A stretch of DNA of 6,598 bases from JAJKIP01 sp040509055 (GTDB lineage Bacteria > Bacteroidota > Bacteroidia > Chitinophagales > Chitinophagaceae). Made by a program: the position numbers and the translations under genes. Shown here piece by piece: positions 1 through 6,598 of the stretch. How positions within the stretch are numbered: position 1 is the first letter of the stretch; every line of letters begins with the position of its first letter. Location of the stretch: positions 1-6,598 of the forward strand of contig JBEVLT010000152.1 of NCBI GenBank assembly GCA_040509055.1, read 5' to 3'. The notes beneath the pieces are model-generated. The model was not told the DNA's origin. It worked only from the letters and a program-made list of their open reading frames with translations, and did not search any database.

Positions 1-82
1 ATGATACTTTCAGCAACGGCAGCTGTTGCGCTTGTGCCAGCGAAAGCATCATCAGGAATAGTATGGTCAGCTTTTGTTTCAT
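1..82 (-). CDS. Exported protein, 5' fragment (possible glycoside hydrolase)
   Basis: An ATG at 82-80 opens a frame that stays open to the window edge (27 codons). It encodes a clear signal peptide: a basic start (MKQK), a hydrophobic core (LTILFLMMLSL) and a signal peptidase I site AQA|QQ after about residue 18. The mature protein begins QQLPLLKVS. The ATG lies only 14 bases after the stop of the 1006-residue gene on the same strand, so it is very likely the next gene of the operon; no strong Shine-Dalgarno is seen, which is usual in Bacteroidota. The motif 'LKVS' soon after the signal peptide resembles the start of DUF4038/GH140 (apiosidase-like) enzymes of pectin loci, but seven residues are too few to name it. 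The existence of an exported gene is well supported; its function is a guess. Confidence 0.72.
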   Translation of the reverse strand, partial: MKQKLTILFLMMLSLAQAQQLPLLKVS

Positions 83-96
83 GTATATTACTCACT

Positions 97-3000
97 TTAC
101 CTGGCGGGCCGCTTTTCCAGCTTTCTTGTTTCATAGTTATACACCAGGCTGGTTTTGCCATCGGTCAGGACATATTCATTTTTACGAAGGGAAGCTACCG
201 GCTTCATCCCTGCCGCCGCATTGATCAATTCCTTATCGAAGCCAGGCGGTATTACAGCCAGGCTGCCCCCGGCCATCAAAGCGGCGATCCCGAATTCAGA
301 ATAGCTGTCCCCGGAATAGACAACGGCCTTGCCGGGATAGCGGTCCCGGTATTCTTTCACCGCCCGGTATACCTGATCAAAGCTGGTCTTTTGTGGCTTC
401 AGCAACCGTGCATGCTGGCGGGGCGCCAGGTTTTGTCCACCTTTCGGTTCGTATGCAAGGGTATTCGCCTGGTAATGCCAGTACCGGATATCGATCAGGT
501 CCACCACGGCTGCATAAGCCGGCAGGGCCAGGATGGAATCCTGCACATCCCTGGTCACGCTCAGCCCGATGACAGGATGTTTGCCGGTCTCCTTTTCCCA
601 TTCCCTTACTACATCCAGCCAGAATTTTACGAAATGGACAGGCCCGGTAAACTCTTCGCCGATCAGCTGGATCACGCCGTTATTGTCTTTGAAATTATCC
701 AGGCACTGGCGGATGTATTTGCGGTGCAATTCGCGGCGAACTGGATTGGAAAGATCATAGAACTGCTCCGCATAGAAAATGCGTTTGTCGCCGGCATAGT
801 TTACCGGCTCCACGAATCCCGTGTTGTTGATGTTGTTCGCCGTTCGCCAGGGAAAGTCGGCGTAGTGCGCCCCGGCCTCGATGATATTATGCTGAAAATA
901 ATTCTGGTGCACCAGCAGCAACCCTTTCTGGTCGGCCAGGTCGGCAAACCGCTTCAGGCGGTTCCAGTAAAACAGGTTGTATTTGGTCAGGTCGTATTTG
1001 CTCAATCCATCCCAGGCTGTTTCGGTCCCGCTCCGGGCAAACGGCAGTTCATAAAACGGGGGCCATACTTCGCCGTCCATCCTGCGGATGCGTTCATGAT
1101 CATCTCTGCGGCGGTCGTACCACAAGCCATAATTATGCTCGATGGCAATGGTATTGGTTTGCTTCATCTCATCCGTCACTTCATCCAGGTTATCCGTAAG
1201 CCCTTTGCCGGTGCGCCCCGGTACGAAACGCGTGATATGCGCCCGGGCATTCTGCAGGTCTTTGCCCTGCACACCACCACTCCACCATTGCACGTTGGAT
1301 CGCCGCCCGGTCTCCAGTTCATTGCCTCTTACCAGCCAGCCGTTCCGGATGGCCAATGCCGGTGCTTTTGCAGGAACAATTATCTTTTTAACCCCAATGT
1401 CATCGATGGTTTTCGCATTGCCCGCAGAAACAGCAATCGGATTCTGTTTAGCCGCCTCTTCGATCCATTGCTTCAGCAGCATCCGCGGCTCCCCAGCCTG
1501 CCGGGTCAGCTCCAGCGCCGTTTCTACAGAGGGGCTGCTGCTTGCCTCTGTAGGCACATATAAGATACGGGCCTGCTGGTCTGCCGTTCTGCCTAACCTT
1601 TCGGCCAATTGTGCATAGAATAGGCTGCGTGGGCTGATGGTATTGTTCGATTCACCCCAATAGCCGTCGCCGGAAAACTGGCTCCAGCTGCCAAACGACC
1701 AGTTTTGCGCCGTGGGTGGCTGGTAACAATCGATCCTTGCTGCACTGCAGTTCCAGAATACGCTGTTGGCGGCAGCCCAGCCGGCGCCATTGGCATCCTG
1801 CCCCCGGTTGCCGAAACGAAGCGCATTGCCGTCTACGGTGACCACGTCAAACAATATCCCGCTGGACCAGCTATCGATAGCGCCGCTGAAACTATAGGGC
1901 AAAACGGATTCACATTGTACAAAAGCATTGGGACCAGGCGCGCAATAACCGGTGGCAAAATCATGGTAACCGTTTTCTGCATAACAGCGCTGCACCAGTA
2001 CCTGCTGGCCATTGACCAAAAAGGTATAGCGTCGTTGTCCCCCGATCTCCGAGACGGGTGAAAGCGAAATGCAATCCTCTATGGTTATGCGCTTACCCGT
2101 TTCCAGCACACTCACCGCGCTGCCGGCAAAATACCGGAAGCTCACCTGTCTTACCCAGCAATCGGCTGCGTTTTCGATACTGATCGCATCCCAGCGGTGA
2201 TCTTCGTCTTTCGGATTCGCTTTATTGAAGGCAGATACACAGCGAAGGTTTTCCACGCCGGAATTGCTGACCCGGCCGGCCCAGGTATAAAAAAAGATCG
2301 TAGCGCCCCCGTATTGCGTATCCAGCGCCGTGGTCAGGGGTGCATCAATGGTGATCGTATTGCCTTCTATCTTTTTGATGGTGCGGTCAAAATACAGGTC
2401 ACGGTCGCCGGGTTTCCACCCCAGTGATGTAATGCCGCCACCGAAATGATCCGCATCCAGCAGTTTGATCCAGCCGGCCGTGGAAGGACGACGGATAATG
2501 ATTTTGTCCGCATGTTGTTTGAACGCGATAGAACTGTCCACATGAAAGGAGGTGGCATTGACCGGTACATAGGCATCGCTGATCTTCATGCCCTGGAGGT
2601 CTTTGGACCAATCGGCTTTTGCACCGCGAATCTGTACCAGCGCCTGCCGGTCTGTACCTGCGCCGATAAGAATGGTTCCGTTTTCATCCATCCCGCTGCC
2701 ACGCAGCACCACGCCGGACGAGGTGATCTGCAGCTGCCCATACACTTCGTACGTGCCTTTTTGCAAGACCACCGCTCCGCGGAACCCGTTTGCATCCGCG
2801 GGCAGCGAAGCCACATAATCCAGGGCCGATTGAATGCGCAGGGTGGCATCTCCCTTTATCACCGGCACGATCACCTTTGCTTCCACCACGGGTATTGGTT
2901 GTTCGGAAGCTTTGTACCCGCACCAGGAAAAATCAGGAATACGGTTGCCCAGCGAATCTGGTATATAAGCGAGTTTGCCCCTGGCAAAAGAAAGCGGAGG

Positions 3001-3117
3001 GGGCGGCGGTGCAGCTTTTTGTGCCCGCACAACATGGAAAGCAGACGTCATTCCCGTGCAGATAGCGACGAGACAACTTTTCTTCCACAGCCAGCTATTT
3101 GTAAGCAACAACTTCAA
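97..3117 (-). CDS. Secreted two-module protein: right-handed beta-helix (pectate-lyase-like) plus C-terminal TIM-barrel-like domain
   Basis: This is a 1006-residue exported protein. Residues 1-32 form a signal peptide (KK at 12-13, hydrophobic core, cleavage VRA|Q), followed by a five-proline stretch (37-41). Residues about 50-500 look like a right-handed parallel beta-helix: short beta repeats such as GVVLRGSG (135-142), the DEDHRWDAISIEN segment (304-316), ITIEDC (344-349) and VLVQRCYAENG (373-383). Residues about 500-600 are a linker. Residues about 605-1000 look like a glycoside-hydrolase-type TIM barrel, with QWWSGGVQGKD (610-620), NYGLWYDRRRDDHERIRRMDG (starting 662), GLLLVHQNYFQHN (732-744), GEEFTG (820-825) and DIRYWHYQ (876-883). 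From memory such C-terminal regions carry the labels DUF4955 or DUF6298; I could not check this. E821/E822 and D876 are candidate acidic active-site residues only. The start codon appears to be TTG; an in-frame TAA lies 15 bases upstream, and the first ATG (codon 23) would destroy the signal peptide. A pectin-related role is inferred from the neighbouring lyases. Confidence 0.88.
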   Translation of the reverse strand: MKLLLTNSWLWKKSCLVAICTGMTSAFHVVRAQKAAPPPPPLSFARGKLAYIPDSLGNRIPDFSWCGYKASEQPIPVVEAKVIVPVIKGDATLRIQSALDYVASLPADANGFRGAVVLQKGTYEVYGQLQITSSGVVLRGSGMDENGTILIGAGTDRQALVQIRGAKADWSKDLQGMKISDAYVPVNATSFHVDSSIAFKQHADKIIIRRPSTAGWIKLLDADHFGGGITSLGWKPGDRDLYFDRTIKKIEGNTITIDAPLTTALDTQYGGATIFFYTWAGRVSNSGVENLRCVSAFNKANPKDEDHRWDAISIENAADCWVRQVSFRYFAGSAVSVLETGKRITIEDCISLSPVSEIGGQRRYTFLVNGQQVLVQRCYAENGYHDFATGYCAPGPNAFVQCESVLPYSFSGAIDSWSSGILFDVVTVDGNALRFGNRGQDANGAGWAAANSVFWNCSAARIDCYQPPTAQNWSFGSWSQFSGDGYWGESNNTISPRSLFYAQLAERLGRTADQQARILYVPTEASSSPSVETALELTRQAGEPRMLLKQWIEEAAKQNPIAVSAGNAKTIDDIGVKKIIVPAKAPALAIRNGWLVRGNELETGRRSNVQWWSGGVQGKDLQNARAHITRFVPGRTGKGLTDNLDEVTDEMKQTNTIAIEHNYGLWYDRRRDDHERIRRMDGEVWPPFYELPFARSGTETAWDGLSKYDLTKYNLFYWNRLKRFADLADQKGLLLVHQNYFQHNIIEAGAHYADFPWRTANNINNTGFVEPVNYAGDKRIFYAEQFYDLSNPVRRELHRKYIRQCLDNFKDNNGVIQLIGEEFTGPVHFVKFWLDVVREWEKETGKHPVIGLSVTRDVQDSILALPAYAAVVDLIDIRYWHYQANTLAYEPKGGQNLAPRQHARLLKPQKTSFDQVYRAVKEYRDRYPGKAVVYSGDSYSEFGIAALMAGGSLAVIPPGFDKELINAAAGMKPVASLRKNEYVLTDGKTSLVYNYETRKLEKRPAR

Positions 3118-3155
3118 AATTCGTTTTATTTACCTGTAAAGCTGTTAAGCTACTA

Positions 3156-4805
3156 CTATTTGCCGATCTCCGGGCGTACCTGCTGCAGGGAAACGATACC
3201 ATTCAGGTACTCTTCGATATTGGTATACCCGCTTTTGTTGTTAGCAGGTTGAGCGGCATCGGCTGCATCGCTGGGATTCAGGCCGTTCTTCCGTTCCCAT
3301 TCGTCCGGTATGCCGTCGTTGTCGCTGTCCCTGTACGATGTTCCCTTGTATTCGGGATAGCCACCCACCTGGCTGGGATGCGTGATAATGCCCTGCTTAT
3401 AGGAATCCACCGGCAGGCGGCGCTTGATATACTGAGCCCCGATGCCGGTCTGCCCGTTATCGGCATAAACGATCCGGCCTGTTCTTACCTCTTCCACGAT
3501 CCGTGTATCCACGGGATCTCTTTTGGGCAGGGTAGCGCCCGCATTGGCCAGCACATAATCATATGCCTTCCGTGCATCGATGATGGATACCTGTGCCATC
3601 GGCATGGGATCGCTTACGCGGATCGAATCGGTATGGCTGCCTGCATCCCGTCCATTATCTTCTACCTGCACGCCGCCGGCCCAGTTATTGGCCGTTACTT
3701 TATCATTCCCCTCCACGATGTTGCCATTCACATACGCTTTTCCATATACCGATTTATGCGCTGTATCACGGCCGGATTCCGGTTTCAGGATACGGTAGCC
3801 GATCGGCCGGTCCTTCGGCGTAATGGGACCAGGCTTGTAATAGTTGTTGATGAAATTAAATAACGAACGGTGATCACCGCCATCGGCACTGCGATTCCAC
3901 CAGTTGAAGACCACGTTGTTGACAAAGCCAAAATCGCCATACATACCAATGGATGGATTACGGCTGATATTATTGGCCCATAGGTTACGCATAAACGTAC
4001 TGTTCAGCCCGCCGATGGTACTGCCAAATGAATGGTTATACGTATCCAGGCATTCGGAAAAGATCGAGTTCTGAATAGTGACGTTTACGGTAGGCAGCTT
4101 TTCCTGTTTAGTGCCCCCGCGGTCGTACACATGGCGGTACATGCTCATGTTCTCATCCAGTCCCCAGCTGGCCGATACATGATCGATCATGATATTGCCG
4201 ACCGGGTTGCCGCCGAGCGCATCGTCGCGGCGCGTGACATCGGTAGCGCCCCTGCGGAACCTCATGAAGCGGATCACCACATCATGCGTATCGATCCATA
4301 CGGATTCGCCGGCAATGCAAATACCATCGCCCGGGGCGCTCTGCCCGGCAATAGTGATATACGGAGCCCGGATGATCACCGGTGATTTTAACTGAATGAT
4401 GCCCGCCACGTTGAAAACGATGATCCGCGCCCCGCCCTGCTCGCAGGCCCAACGGAAACTTCCGGCACCATCATCGTTCAGATTGGTCACTACATATACG
4501 CTGCCACCGCGGCCGCCAAAACTGAACTTCCCTCCACCTTCCGCACCGGGAAAGGCAGGGATCGCCGCCTGCGGCAGATCGTCTGGTTTAGCTGCCCAGG
4601 GCACATAAGGTTTTCCTTTTTTCTCATCCGCTTCGATAACCGGCCAGGCTTTTGCCCAGGCTGCATCGGAGCGGTCTTTCCATACTTTCATCACGGCATT
4701 GGCGGAATCTTCCAGGGCAGGTGGTATCGTGGGATACTGCGCCGATGCGGTGTGTATTCCGGCAACGCTTATAAAAAAGCCGAATGAGGTCAGGTATTTT
4801 TTCAT
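3156..4805 (-). CDS. Secreted pectate lyase, polysaccharide lyase family 1 (downstream paralogue)
   Basis: This 549-residue exported enzyme probably cleaves polygalacturonate by calcium-dependent beta-elimination in the periplasm, at the cell surface or outside the cell. The signal peptide is residues 1-22, with cleavage ASA|QYPTIPP. A charged, helical-looking segment (30-75) precedes the catalytic beta-helix (about 82-345), which opens with FPGAEGGGKFSFGGRGG. Family 1 hallmarks are RRDDALGGN (192-200), IMIDHVSASWGLDEN (205-219, the family's 'WIDH' strand, with acidic residues that may bind calcium) and SRNPSIG (281-287), where R282 is the likely catalytic base. Residues 493-504 (DSDNDGIPDEWE) form a thrombospondin type 3/EF-hand-like calcium motif, followed by a conserved SGYTNIEEYLN tail. 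It sits 27 bases downstream of a close paralogue, and 38 bases separate it from the next gene. Its coding sequence ends in three consecutive in-frame TAG codons (3158-3150). The family is secure; the exact substrate (methylated or not) is unknown. Confidence 0.95.
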   Translation of the reverse strand: MKKYLTSFGFFISVAGIHTASAQYPTIPPALEDSANAVMKVWKDRSDAAWAKAWPVIEADEKKGKPYVPWAAKPDDLPQAAIPAFPGAEGGGKFSFGGRGGSVYVVTNLNDDGAGSFRWACEQGGARIIVFNVAGIIQLKSPVIIRAPYITIAGQSAPGDGICIAGESVWIDTHDVVIRFMRFRRGATDVTRRDDALGGNPVGNIMIDHVSASWGLDENMSMYRHVYDRGGTKQEKLPTVNVTIQNSIFSECLDTYNHSFGSTIGGLNSTFMRNLWANNISRNPSIGMYGDFGFVNNVVFNWWNRSADGGDHRSLFNFINNYYKPGPITPKDRPIGYRILKPESGRDTAHKSVYGKAYVNGNIVEGNDKVTANNWAGGVQVEDNGRDAGSHTDSIRVSDPMPMAQVSIIDARKAYDYVLANAGATLPKRDPVDTRIVEEVRTGRIVYADNGQTGIGAQYIKRRLPVDSYKQGIITHPSQVGGYPEYKGTSYRDSDNDGIPDEWERKNGLNPSDAADAAQPANNKSGYTNIEEYLNGIVSLQQVRPEIGK

Positions 4806-4832
4806 CTGGATAGTTGCTTAGTGATAGACCGG

Positions 4833-6464
4833 TTATAGTTTTTTGTTTGCTCCTACCGTATTGAGGTATTCTTCGATATTGGTATACCCGCTTTTGCTTT
4901 TGGCATACTGAGCCGCATCGCCGGCATTGTCAGGATCCAATCCGTTTTTCTTTTCCCAGTCGTCAGGCATGCCATCGTTATCTGAATCTTTGTAGGGCGT
5001 GCCTTTATAAGCAGGATAACCGCCTGCCTGCACCGGGTCGGTGATGATGCCGATCTTATAAGAATCGATCGGCAGGCGGCGATGCTCGAATTGCGTGGAA
5101 GGCAGTTTTACATTCGGATCGTAACTGATCTTACCGGTACGCACCTGTTCGATGATCCTTGCATCCACCGCATCGCGTTTCGGTAAGGTAGCGCCGGCAT
5201 TTTCCAGCACATATTTCCGGGCATCTGCCGCAGGCAGAATGGTCAGAGCCGGCATCGGCAAGGGTGTATCCCATTTCATTTCGGCTTTGTATTCGCCGGC
5301 ATTGGGCAGCTCCTCTACCTGCACGCCTCCATTCCAGTTGTCTTTGGTGATCTCAGGGTAGCCTTCCATGATGTTGCCGTTGACATAAGCCCTGCCGTAT
5401 ACATGATACTTCAGTTTGCTCCTGCCGCTTTCGGGTTTCAGAATGCGGTGACCTACATTGTTTTTGGGTGTAGCCGGTCCCGGCTGAAAATAGTTATTGA
5501 TAATATTGTACTGGGCGCGGTAATCGCCGCCATCTACTGAACGGTGCACCCAGTTAAATACCACGTTGTTCACAAAGTTGAAAATGCCGTTCCAGCCGAT
5601 GGAGGGATTGCGTCCTGCATTGTTGGCCCAGAGGTTACGCATGAAGGTACAGTTCTCTCCGCCCAGCGTGCTGCCAAAAGCATGGTTCCAGGTATCCAGC
5701 GCCTCGCCGAAAATAGAGTTCTGGATAGTGATATTTACCGTGCCGAGCTTTTGCTCGATAGCACCGGTGCTGTCGTTGTACATGTGGCGGTACATGCTCA
5801 TGTTCTCATCCAGCCCCCAGGTAGCCGATACATGGTCGATCATGATATTGCCGATCGGATTGCCGCCGATCGCATCATCCCTGCGGCCTACCCATGTTTC
5901 GCCGCGGCGGAAACGCATATAGCGGATGATCACATCATGGGTATTGATCCACACGCTTTCGCCGGCAATACAAATACCGTCACCGGGAGCCGTTTGCCCG
6001 GCAATGGTGATATACGGCGCGCGGATGATCACCGGCGTTTTGATACGGATGATGCCGGCTACATTGAAGACAATGATCCTGGCTCCGCCCTGTTCGCAGG
6101 CCCAGCGAAAGCTGCCATACCCGTCATCGTCGAGATTGGTGACCACGAGTACTTTGCCGCCACGACCGCCAAAGCTGTATTTCCCGCCGCCTTCGGCGCC
6201 GGGAAATGCCGGTATCGTGGCCTGTGGCAGGTCATCGGGCCGGGATGCAAACGGGATATAAGGCTTCCCTTTTTTTGCATCTTCCTTAATAATGGGATAA
6301 GCCAGCTGCCAGGCTTGTTCAGAGTGTCGCTCCGCGGCACGCATGAGGGAATCCGAGGCTCTTTTTACATCCGGGGGGATGCTCGGGTACTGTGCCTTCA
6401 CGCTGGTTAAAGTACCGGCCAATAACAAGGCAACGACAGAAGTTTTCAGCAATGCTTTTTTCAT
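4833..6464 (-). CDS. Secreted pectate lyase, polysaccharide lyase family 1 (upstream paralogue)
   Basis: This is a second exported family 1 lyase, 543 residues from the chosen start. The frame is open up to 6542, but the ATG at 6464 is preferred: it begins a textbook signal peptide (MKKALLKTSVVALLLAGTLT, cleavage VKA24|QYPSIPP) that matches the paralogue's N-terminus, while the 26 extra upstream residues lie in the apparent leader. The catalytic beta-helix spans about 84-345. Key sites are RRDDAIGGN (194-202), IMIDHVSATWGLDEN (207-221) and GRNPSIG (284-290), with R285 the likely catalytic base. A calcium-binding DSDNDGMPDDWE motif (493-504) and the SGYTNIEEYLN tail end the protein. Hand alignment with the downstream lyase shows about 18 differences over 141 residues of the catalytic core, and more divergence in the N-terminal 60 and in residues 350-465. 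It is the first gene visible in the presumed operon. Expected activity is beta-elimination of pectate; specificity relative to its paralogue is unknown. Confidence 0.95.
   Translation of the reverse strand: MKKALLKTSVVALLLAGTLTSVKAQYPSIPPDVKRASDSLMRAAERHSEQAWQLAYPIIKEDAKKGKPYIPFASRPDDLPQATIPAFPGAEGGGKYSFGGRGGKVLVVTNLDDDGYGSFRWACEQGGARIIVFNVAGIIRIKTPVIIRAPYITIAGQTAPGDGICIAGESVWINTHDVIIRYMRFRRGETWVGRRDDAIGGNPIGNIMIDHVSATWGLDENMSMYRHMYNDSTGAIEQKLGTVNITIQNSIFGEALDTWNHAFGSTLGGENCTFMRNLWANNAGRNPSIGWNGIFNFVNNVVFNWVHRSVDGGDYRAQYNIINNYFQPGPATPKNNVGHRILKPESGRSKLKYHVYGRAYVNGNIMEGYPEITKDNWNGGVQVEELPNAGEYKAEMKWDTPLPMPALTILPAADARKYVLENAGATLPKRDAVDARIIEQVRTGKISYDPNVKLPSTQFEHRRLPIDSYKIGIITDPVQAGGYPAYKGTPYKDSDNDGMPDDWEKKNGLDPDNAGDAAQYAKSKSGYTNIEEYLNTVGANKKL
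4833..6464 (-). repeat. Tandem duplication: upstream copy of the lyase pair
   Basis: This gene and the one at 3156-4805 are paralogues in direct orientation separated by 27 bases. They share the same domain order, the same signal-cleavage context (A|QYPxIPP), the same catalytic motifs and the same calcium-motif tail. The encoded catalytic cores are close to 87% identical by hand count, while DNA differs at many third positions. This indicates an old duplication with continued selection rather than a recent copy. Confidence 0.8.
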
Positions 6465-6512
6465 TGGTATACTTGTATTTTTCAATTTCGTAAGCTTTGT
6501 TATTAGACGATA

Positions 6513-6543
6513 CAACACTGTAAAACCGTTCCGGATAATCAAA
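6513..6543 (-). promoter_or_regulatory. Weak candidate Bacteroidota-type promoter
   Basis: On the minus strand TTTG (6543-6540) is followed after 19 bases by CAGTGTTG (6520-6513), which matches four of six fixed positions of the Bacteroidota -7 element TAnnTTTG. The spacing suits the known -33/-7 arrangement, and transcription would start roughly 40-45 bases before the ATG at 6464. The match is imperfect and the -33 element abuts a T-run, so it may be chance. Confidence 0.28.
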
Positions 6544-6598
6544 AAAAAAGAAGCACAAAGAACACATTTTTTGAAAAATCAACCATCATGTGCTCTTT
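6541..6598 (-). terminator. Terminator-like hairpin with T-run at the right edge
   Basis: Read on the minus strand, bases 6598-6588 pair with 6567-6557 in an 11-bp stem with one G-U wobble. The 20-base loop holds a small inner TTGA/TCAA stem. The stem is followed seven bases later by nine consecutive T (6549-6541). An alternative stem AGCACA (6594-6589)/TGTGCT (6557-6552) would place the T-run almost directly at its foot. This fits an intrinsic terminator for an unseen upstream minus-strand gene, which would make the lyase genes a separate transcription unit. The stem is AT-rich, and the window ends exactly at its outer base, so it may extend further. Confidence 0.42.

Noticed and set aside
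1..1563. Long plus-strand reading frame of 520 codons open at the left edge
   Set aside because: It lies wholly antisense to the 1006-residue gene and the fragment at its end. It shows no recognisable domain or signal peptide, and the opposite strand carries a clear protein family. It is best explained as a codon-bias shadow.
3118..3155. Possible terminator or promoter between the second lyase and the large gene
   Set aside because: The 38 bases show no stem with a T-run and no good -33/-7 pair, so read-through in one operon is simpler.
2446..3252. Plus-strand reading frame of 268 codons
   Set aside because: It crosses antisense through the signal peptide of one gene and the stop of another. 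The composition is rich in R, H and C, with no family resemblance.
4806..4832. Possible regulatory site between the two lyases
   Set aside because: The 27-base gap has no stem-loop, promoter motif or strong ribosome binding site that I can see.
5544..6410. Plus-strand reading frame of 288 codons, with a similar antisense frame at 4032-4385
   Set aside because: The similar wording of the two antisense frames (for example VVHVAVHAHVLIQ-like stretches) is caused by the paralogous lyases on the minus strand, not by a second conserved gene.
6465..6542. Extra 26 codons in frame before the upstream lyase
   Set aside because: They would bury the signal peptide behind a basic stretch, and the paralogue has nothing similar. 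ATG 6464 is the better start.

Overview
The window looks like part of a pectin-degradation locus from a member of the Bacteroidota, most likely a Chitinophaga-like soil or plant-associated organism. This is inferred from the protein types, from signal peptides ending in '...A|Q', from A-rich leaders without strong Shine-Dalgarno sequences, and from a roughly 50% GC composition. No species marker is present.

Every convincing gene is on the minus strand, and transcription runs from the right edge to the left. In transcription order the layout is: (1) 6598-6465, a leader with a terminator-like hairpin plus T-run and a weak candidate promoter; (2) 6464-4833, a secreted family 1 polysaccharide lyase (pectate lyase); (3) 4805-3156, a second, paralogous family 1 lyase; (4) 3117-97, a 1006-residue secreted protein joining a right-handed beta-helix region to a C-terminal TIM-barrel-like region, apparently starting at TTG; (5) 82-1, the first 27 codons of another exported protein that runs off the left edge. 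Gaps between genes are 27, 38 and 14 bases, so the four genes probably form one operon.

The two lyases probably cut homogalacturonan (pectate) outside the cytoplasm by calcium-dependent beta-elimination. The large protein probably works on a related pectic polymer or on the released oligosaccharides, but its substrate cannot be read from sequence. The truncated gene may be another glycan hydrolase. No SusC/SusD pair, regulator, transposon, RNA gene or CRISPR array is visible.

I see no wholly new system. The points worth a second look are the two-module protein of unknown chemistry, the diverged tandem lyase pair, the non-ATG start, and the hairpin at the right edge. Long plus-strand reading frames lie antisense to these genes and are judged to be shadows.
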